Of a stretch of 64,000 bases of DNA, positions 60,073 to 64,000 are shown one piece after another. The stretch comes from CAIYUC01 sp963682005 (lineage in GTDB: Bacteria; Bacteroidota; Bacteroidia; Bacteroidales; FEN-979), in the NCBI GenBank assembly GCA_963682005.1, contig OY820914.1, positions 3,782,001 through 3,846,000 on the forward strand, in the 5' to 3' direction. The position numbers and the translations under genes are program-made. How positions within the stretch are numbered: position 1 is the first letter of the stretch; the number at the start of each line of letters is the position of its first letter. The notes beneath the pieces were generated by a model, which searched no databases, had not been told where the DNA came from, and saw only the letters and a program-made list of their open reading frames with translations.

Positions 60073-60645
60073 CTATTGGAAACCCGTTGGCAATCTGAAT
60101 GATTCTGTTATAGAAACCGGTCCGCGGCCCAGTTCGACCCTCATGGATAACTTCGGCCCGGGGTTAACCGTCCTGACTATATAGGCCCAGGTGAGACCAT
60201 CTCCTGTGCAGGCAGCAGTGCCCGTTTCGAGTACTTCGCCCCCCAGCCCGATGATATGCAGCCGCACGGAGGCGGCTCCGAATTTCTTCCGGAGCATGAC
60301 CCGGATCGCCTCGCCCCGGTGACCGGTAAACCCTGTGGCGTCGACCTCCCTGATCCTGAGGTTCTTCAGGTAATCGGCGATGGCCACGTTGTAGGCGTTT
60401 TGTCCGCCTTTCGCCCGCTTCCTGTAGTGACGGAGGATCTTTTCATCTTTCAGCCTGTTTTTGGCCCAGCATACGGCTTCCCTGAATTTCATCCTGTTTG
60501 ACCGTTGAAGGATGCTCCATTTCCGCTTGCTGTAATCCGCCACGTTCGACATCACGCTCCGGCCTCCGAAATAGCGTAATACCAACTGGTTCCCAATTTT
60601 CCCGTGGAAACCCTGTGTGAGTAAATTTGTCCTGCTTACTGACAT
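60073..60645 (-). CDS. conserved hypothetical basic protein, 190 aa
   Basis: The product has no signal peptide or membrane segment and is strongly basic in its first 100 residues. The N-terminal pattern (LTQGFHGKIGNQLVLRYFGGRSVMSN, then a Lys/Arg-rich helix with SNRMKFREAVCWAK) resembles a family of Bacteroidota hypothetical proteins that I know only by pattern and not by function. The second half is beta-rich and ends RLPTGFQ. It is transcribed in the same direction as the TonB receptor gene, 120 bp downstream of it, so co-transcription is possible. This is not the usual companion of thiamin receptors (a PnuT-type transporter or thiamin pyrophosphokinase would be). Start ATG at 60645. Confidence 0.7.
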   Translation of the reverse strand: MSVSRTNLLTQGFHGKIGNQLVLRYFGGRSVMSNVADYSKRKWSILQRSNRMKFREAVCWAKNRLKDEKILRHYRKRAKGGQNAYNVAIADYLKNLRIREVDATGFTGHRGEAIRVMLRKKFGAASVRLHIIGLGGEVLETGTAACTGDGLTWAYIVRTVNPGPKLSMRVELGRGPVSITESFRLPTGFQ

Positions 60646-60742
60646 ATAACATGGATTAAGAGTTAATCCACATTAATCGGTTTCGTTATCAATAGGTAAT
60701 ACGTTTTCAGCAACTATTTTTACAAAATGTGATAATTTTCAC

Positions 60743-60765
60743 ATCCCGCATCCCGCATCCCGCAT
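60743..60765. repeat. heptanucleotide tandem repeat (ATCCCGC x3) at the 3' end of the receptor gene
   Basis: Three exact ATCCCGC units at 60743-60763, plus ATC, directly abut the TAG stop codon of the receptor gene (60766-60768 on the minus strand). The rest of the 120-bp gap to the next gene shows no terminator. Confidence 0.8.
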
Positions 60766-63237
60766 CTATATCTTCACACTAACCCCAAACAGGAAGTTAA
60801 CCAACGCCTGCGGAAAATAACCGTTCTCTTCATATTCTGCCCCATCAAACAGGTAGGGGTAAACCCACCCGTTGGTTTCATATTTCATACTGAAAATATT
60901 GTTTACCATCAGGTTGAAGCCGATTTCCCTGATGACTTTTGTTTTAACAGTATATCCGATGATTGCATTATTGACGAACCAGGGATCCAGGCTGTGCTTC
61001 TTGTTGGATGTATTATCGATGTATTGCCGGCCTGCATACCTGGAATTCCAGGTCAGGGAAAGGTTCTTTACCGGTGTGAATACGAAAGAATTGAACAGGA
61101 TTATATCCGGAGAAAAGGATAGGTTGGTCGTCCCGAGATTCCGCACCTCCTGGTTGATCCAGTTGAAATCAGCATCATAATTGTCGATGTATTGCGTGAA
61201 ATCCTTTATTTTATTTGTGCTGAACGTTGAATTGAAGTTCCACCGGAACCATTTGAAAATGTCAGCCGTGGCTGTCAGCTCGATGCCGGCCCGGTAACTG
61301 TGCGGCACATTGGTCATGATCGCTTCGCCTACACTGTTGATCATCCCGGTAAGAACGAGCTGGTTTTTATAGTCCATATAATAGATGTTTGCACCGGCCA
61401 TGAATTTTTGCATTCTCAACTTGTACCCGAGCTCATAATCGTACATGGTTTCATTCACCGGCATCTGCCCGGGTTCCGCCACTTCATAATTGTTGCGGTT
61501 CGGTTCGCGGTTACCGACGGCAAATGAGAAGTAGGCACTCTGGTTATCTGTGATGTCGTAGTATAACCCGGCTTTCGGGTTGAAGAAATTGAAAAGGTGC
61601 GTCTGATCGAGGTATCGCAGATCCTCTAGCGTCCCCGATATTTTGTAATTGACATACCGGTATTGCAGATCTGCAAAGAGGTTCAGCCTTTTCATTACCT
61701 GGTAATTGAGCCTTGCGAATACATTTACATCCGCTTTCTTCCCGCTGTTGTCGTACCAGTTTGTTTCGTTCGTTCCATTCGATGCATATTCAGCCCAGAT
61801 CACCTTTCCATAGTGCTTCCCGTCATAATAATTGCCCGCCCCGCCAAGCGTAATCCTGACTTTGTCTGCAGGATCGTAGTTCACGGAAAAGGTAAATCCA
61901 TAAAAACCATTATCCAGCCATTTTCTGTTGATCAGGTTGGTCCTTGAAATTGTATCACCTCCCAAAAATAAAGTGTCAAGATTGTATGCGGAAAATGCCT
62001 GGTTTTCTTTGTAGTTTTCATAGTACCCGGAACCATGGGTATAGTGTAATGCGGCGTTAATATTAGCGTTCCTGCTTATTTCATTAGAAAAGATAAGCTG
62101 GTAGTGTGTTTGAGAATAGTTGTCTGTTTGATTGTCGTAATAGGTCAGGTTTCCGTTCTTGTCAGTATACTCTCCGGCAGGATTGTAAGTTCTGTTCGTC
62201 GCCAGTGAGTCTTTGGGAACACCTTCCCAGGCCTGGTAGGTCTTCTCGAATCCTGACAGAATGTTAAGCTTCACCGTTGTTTTCTTTCCGAAATATCCTC
62301 CGGAAATATAAAAAGAGGTCAGCTTCGAGAATGCCCGGTCAATGTAACCATCGGATGTGATCCGTGATATCCTCCCGTCAAATGCGAATTTGTTGGCCAT
62401 CATTCCCGTCCCGAAACGCAATGTATTCTTGAATGTATTGAATGATCCTGCAGAACTGTTTAATTCTGCATAGGGATCCTGGTTGAGCGGTGTCGTCTGA
62501 ATGTTGACCGAGGCACCGAAAGCCCCGGCTCCGTTGGTTGAAGTCCCGACCCCCCGCTGGATCTGTATATTATCCGTAGAAGAAGCCAGGTCTGGCAGGT
62601 CGACGAACCATACACCCTGCGATTCCGCATCATTCAACGGAATTCCATTCAATGTTACGTTGATCCTGGTAAGATCGCTTCCGCGGATGTTAATACTGGT
62701 GTACCCAATGCCCGTGCCGGCATCGGATGTGACAACGACAGACGGGGTATTTTCAACGATGAATGGAAGATCCTGCCCAAGGTTCGCCTGTTCCAGCGCC
62801 ATCCGGTCAATGGTAGAGTAGGTGGTAGGAGTTTTTGGCTGGGCTCTTGTTGCAATTATATTGATCTCTTCACCGAGAATGGCACTATACTCCATCTCGA
62901 AATTTATTATAGTATCATTCCGGAGATTCATTTCCTTACGGATGGTGTTATACCCGATAAAAGAGATAATCATTGCAGCCTGGCCGCTTTTCAGGTTCCG
63001 GATCAGGAAGGTTCCTTTACTGTCAGTCGCGGCTGAAACAAAAGAATTATCAATTTTGACCGATGCTCCCTGAAGTGGCTTCTGTGTTGACTTATCCAGA
63101 ATATGCCCGGAGATGGTAACCTGGGCCATTCCATAATTGGTAAAAGCCAATAGCCAACAGCCAAAAGCCAACAGCCAATAGCCAACAGCCAACAGCCGCT
63201 TTTTCCTTAACATGAGGGTGGAAAGAATTGTGAACAT
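60766..63237 (-). CDS. TonB-dependent outer-membrane receptor, TPP-riboswitch regulated (predicted thiamin-compound importer)
   Basis: The 823-residue product has an N-terminal signal peptide, a carboxypeptidase-regulatory-like domain (about 38-120: VTISGHILDKSTQKPLQGASV, then GTFLIRNLKSGQA), a plug domain (about 140-255: LPFIVENTPSVVVTSDAG, INIRGSDLTRINVTLNGIPL, GAGAFGASVNIQT) and a beta-barrel to the end. It imports its substrate across the outer membrane using TonB energy. The TPP riboswitch upstream implies thiamin, TPP or a precursor. It fits the thiamin-regulated receptor group of Bacteroidota (called Omr1 or OMthi in the literature), though the usual pnuT and tnr3 neighbours are absent here. 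The better start is probably ATG at 63213 (MLRKKRLLAVGYWLLAFGCW), eight codons in, which gives a normal positively charged signal peptide. The hydrophobic core is encoded by a 7-bp tandem repeat. The last residue is Ile, not the usual aromatic. Confidence 0.93.
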   Translation of the reverse strand: MFTILSTLMLRKKRLLAVGYWLLAFGCWLLAFTNYGMAQVTISGHILDKSTQKPLQGASVKIDNSFVSAATDSKGTFLIRNLKSGQAAMIISFIGYNTIRKEMNLRNDTIINFEMEYSAILGEEINIIATRAQPKTPTTYSTIDRMALEQANLGQDLPFIVENTPSVVVTSDAGTGIGYTSINIRGSDLTRINVTLNGIPLNDAESQGVWFVDLPDLASSTDNIQIQRGVGTSTNGAGAFGASVNIQTTPLNQDPYAELNSSAGSFNTFKNTLRFGTGMMANKFAFDGRISRITSDGYIDRAFSKLTSFYISGGYFGKKTTVKLNILSGFEKTYQAWEGVPKDSLATNRTYNPAGEYTDKNGNLTYYDNQTDNYSQTHYQLIFSNEISRNANINAALHYTHGSGYYENYKENQAFSAYNLDTLFLGGDTISRTNLINRKWLDNGFYGFTFSVNYDPADKVRITLGGAGNYYDGKHYGKVIWAEYASNGTNETNWYDNSGKKADVNVFARLNYQVMKRLNLFADLQYRYVNYKISGTLEDLRYLDQTHLFNFFNPKAGLYYDITDNQSAYFSFAVGNREPNRNNYEVAEPGQMPVNETMYDYELGYKLRMQKFMAGANIYYMDYKNQLVLTGMINSVGEAIMTNVPHSYRAGIELTATADIFKWFRWNFNSTFSTNKIKDFTQYIDNYDADFNWINQEVRNLGTTNLSFSPDIILFNSFVFTPVKNLSLTWNSRYAGRQYIDNTSNKKHSLDPWFVNNAIIGYTVKTKVIREIGFNLMVNNIFSMKYETNGWVYPYLFDGAEYEENGYFPQALVNFLFGVSVKI
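63142..63197. repeat. heptanucleotide tandem repeat, 8 units, inside the receptor signal-peptide codons
   Basis: Eight consecutive 7-bp units (AANAGCC on the plus strand, GGCTNTT on the coding strand) fill 56 bp. Three units equal seven codons, so the protein shows the heptad echo LLAVGYW, LLAFGCW, LLAFTNY. Loss or gain of any number of units other than a multiple of three would shift the reading frame near the start of the gene. Confidence 0.92.
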
Positions 63238-63297
63238 AAGATTGATCTTAAAGATGAATCACACTTTTAATCAATCAATAGAGGAAAGATGATGGTA

Positions 63298-63385
63298 TTT
63301 GCACTTTTCCTACGCCGGCATTACCCGGATCAGGTTCAAGAGTATAATCTCAGCCTTTACAGTAAGGCACCCCTATTGGATATGA
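63298..63385 (-). promoter_or_regulatory. TPP riboswitch (THI element)
   Basis: On the minus strand the conserved TPP aptamer elements appear in order: GGGGTGCC (63367-63374), GGCTGAGA (63348-63355), then TTGAACCTGATCCGGGTAAT and GCCGGCGTAGG (about 63310-63339). P3 is short and closed by the CCTTAC/GTAAAGG pair. The outer P1 stem is not obvious and seems weak, so the exact ends are uncertain. The aptamer ends about 65 nt before the receptor ATG. No T-tract hairpin follows, so control is more likely at translation than by termination; a small AAGAT/ATCTT hairpin sits right before ATG 63237. Confidence 0.93.
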
Positions 63386-63388
63386 CCA

Positions 63389-63396
63389 CAAAGGTA
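63389..63396 (-). promoter_or_regulatory. Bacteroidota -7 box of the thiamin receptor gene
   Basis: TACCTTTG on the minus strand is a perfect match to TAnnTTTG. It would start transcription a few bases upstream of the riboswitch. The expected -33 region is occupied by the 7-bp repeat at 63397-63438. Confidence 0.7.
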
Positions 63397-63438
63397 ATTA
63401 TGAATTATGAATTATGGTTTATGAATTATGAAAATTGA
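63397..63438. repeat. AT-rich heptanucleotide tandem repeat, 6 units, abutting the receptor -7 box
   Basis: Six 7-bp units (ATTATGA, ATTATGA, ATTATGG, TTTATGA, ATTATGA, AAATTGA) lie immediately upstream, in the minus-strand sense, of the TACCTTTG box. They therefore make up the spacer and -33 region of that promoter. Confidence 0.85.
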
Positions 63439-63463
63439 ATAGGAATTACCACATTTTTTAAAT

Positions 63464-63551
63464 TTCGCTACTTCGCTATTTCGCTATTTCGCTACTTCGC
63501 TATTTCGCTATTTCGCTACTTCGCTATTTCGCTACTTCGCTACTTCGCTAC
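63464..63551. repeat. octanucleotide tandem repeat (TTCGCTAY x11) upstream of aroQ
   Basis: Eleven perfect-length 8-bp units TTCGCTAC or TTCGCTAT run for 88 bp without interruption. They end 14 bp before the -7 box of aroQ, so the last units overlap its -33 region. The variable eighth base alternates irregularly (C,T,T,C,T,T,C,T,C,C,C). Confidence 0.95.
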
Positions 63552-63565
63552 TAATGATTGTTTTC

Positions 63566-63573
63566 TATCTTTG
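63566..63573 (+). promoter_or_regulatory. Bacteroidota -7 box of aroQ
   Basis: TATCTTTG matches TAnnTTTG perfectly and lies 16 bp before the aroQ ATG, implying a very short leader. The upstream half of the promoter is formed by the octanucleotide repeat. Confidence 0.65.
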
Positions 63574-63588
63574 TCAAAACTCCACACC

Positions 63589-64000
63589 ATGAAACTCATC
63601 ATCATCAACGGGCCGAATCTCAATCTCCTGGGCACGAGGGAACAGGAAATCTACGGTTCGAGATCTTTTGAACAGTTTTTAATTGAACTCCGCGATCTAT
63701 ACCACGAAACAGAGATTGGGTACTTTCAGAGCAATATTGAAGGTGAACTGATAACTGCGATACAGGATGCTGCCTCGGTTTATGAAGGCATCATTCTGAA
63801 TGCCGCTGGTTATACGCATACATCCGTTTCCATTGCAGATGCAGTAAAGACTGTCAACATCCCTGTTATAGAAGTTCATATATCGAATATCTTTGCCCGT
63901 GAATCGTTCCGTCACACTTCGATGATAGCGCCTTTTGCAAAAGGAAGCATTATTGGCTTTGGACTTGAATCCTACCGTTTGGCAGTGGAGAGCTTTATGA
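63589..64000 (+). CDS. aroQ: type II 3-dehydroquinate dehydratase, C-terminus cut by window edge
   Basis: The 137 residues visible match the small type II enzyme nearly from end to end: INGPNLNLLGTREQEIYG with the catalytic Tyr region, FFQSN-like YFQSNIEGELI, the active-site loop NAAGYTHTSVSI, EVHISNIFARESFRHTS with the His that acts as general acid, and the closing GFGLESYRLAVE. The enzyme is cytoplasmic and converts 3-dehydroquinate to 3-dehydroshikimate in the shikimate pathway. The usual length is about 140-150 residues, so only the last few codons are missing. It is divergent from the thiamin receptor gene; the 351-bp space between them holds both promoters, the riboswitch and two repeat tracts. 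Confidence 0.97.
   Translation, partial: MKLIIINGPNLNLLGTREQEIYGSRSFEQFLIELRDLYHETEIGYFQSNIEGELITAIQDAASVYEGIILNAAGYTHTSVSIADAVKTVNIPVIEVHISNIFARESFRHTSMIAPFAKGSIIGFGLESYRLAVESFM

Noticed and set aside
60256..60501. 81-codon plus-strand frame
   Set aside because: It is antisense to the basic hypothetical gene; the minus frame is longer and has a family-like pattern.

Overview
The window reads as chromosomal DNA of a Bacteroidota bacterium, probably of the Bacteroidales/Marinilabiliales type. The evidence is four-fold: C-terminal sorting domains of the type IX secretion system (T9SS) on three giant secreted proteins (motif N-x-PNPF, ending in a basic tail); a TonB-dependent receptor with an N-terminal carboxypeptidase-regulatory-like domain; LytTR regulators; and Bacteroidota-type -7 boxes (TAnnTTTG) in front of two genes. 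No rRNA, tRNA, transposase or CRISPR array was seen.

Layout. 1-3415 (minus strand): the N-terminal two thirds of an M16 zinc peptidase, and a secreted 472-residue cohesin/dockerin-like protein. 3683-7580 (plus): a regulatory block with two paralogous LytTR proteins whose receiver domains have lost the phospho-acceptor Asp, flanking a sigma-54 activator with an intact AAA+ core, plus one doubtful small ORF. 7837-59685 (plus): about 52 kb holding only four genes, all for secreted or surface proteins. These are a 3380-residue toroid/beta-helix protein, a 6478-residue protein with 31 near-identical 88-residue YDG domains, a 397-residue double-cohesin protein, and a protein of about 6874 residues with 64 near-identical 80-residue, four-cysteine domains. 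60073-63396 (minus): a conserved hypothetical gene and a TonB-dependent receptor preceded by a clear TPP riboswitch, so very likely an outer-membrane thiamin-compound importer. 63589-64000 (plus): the start of aroQ.

How the genes may work together (inference). The giant proteins share N-terminal signal peptides, cohesin-like domains, a carboxypeptidase-regulatory/dockerin-like module and a T9SS sorting domain. This suggests a locus for very long cell-surface fibres or adhesins, possibly assembled through cohesin-dockerin contacts, with the neighbouring phosphorylation-independent regulators as candidate controllers. The two domain arrays (8.2 kb and 15.4 kb) hold perfect register, with no indel. 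They are mosaics of repeated multi-unit blocks, which points to continuing homogenisation by recombination.

A second theme is short tandem repeats of 7 or 8 bp between 59.7 and 63.6 kb. One abuts the -7 box of the thiamin receptor gene and another lies inside its signal-peptide codons, where a change of one unit would shift the frame. Limits: everything was read by eye; domain names rest on motif recognition, not profile searches, and array copy numbers depend on the assembly being right.
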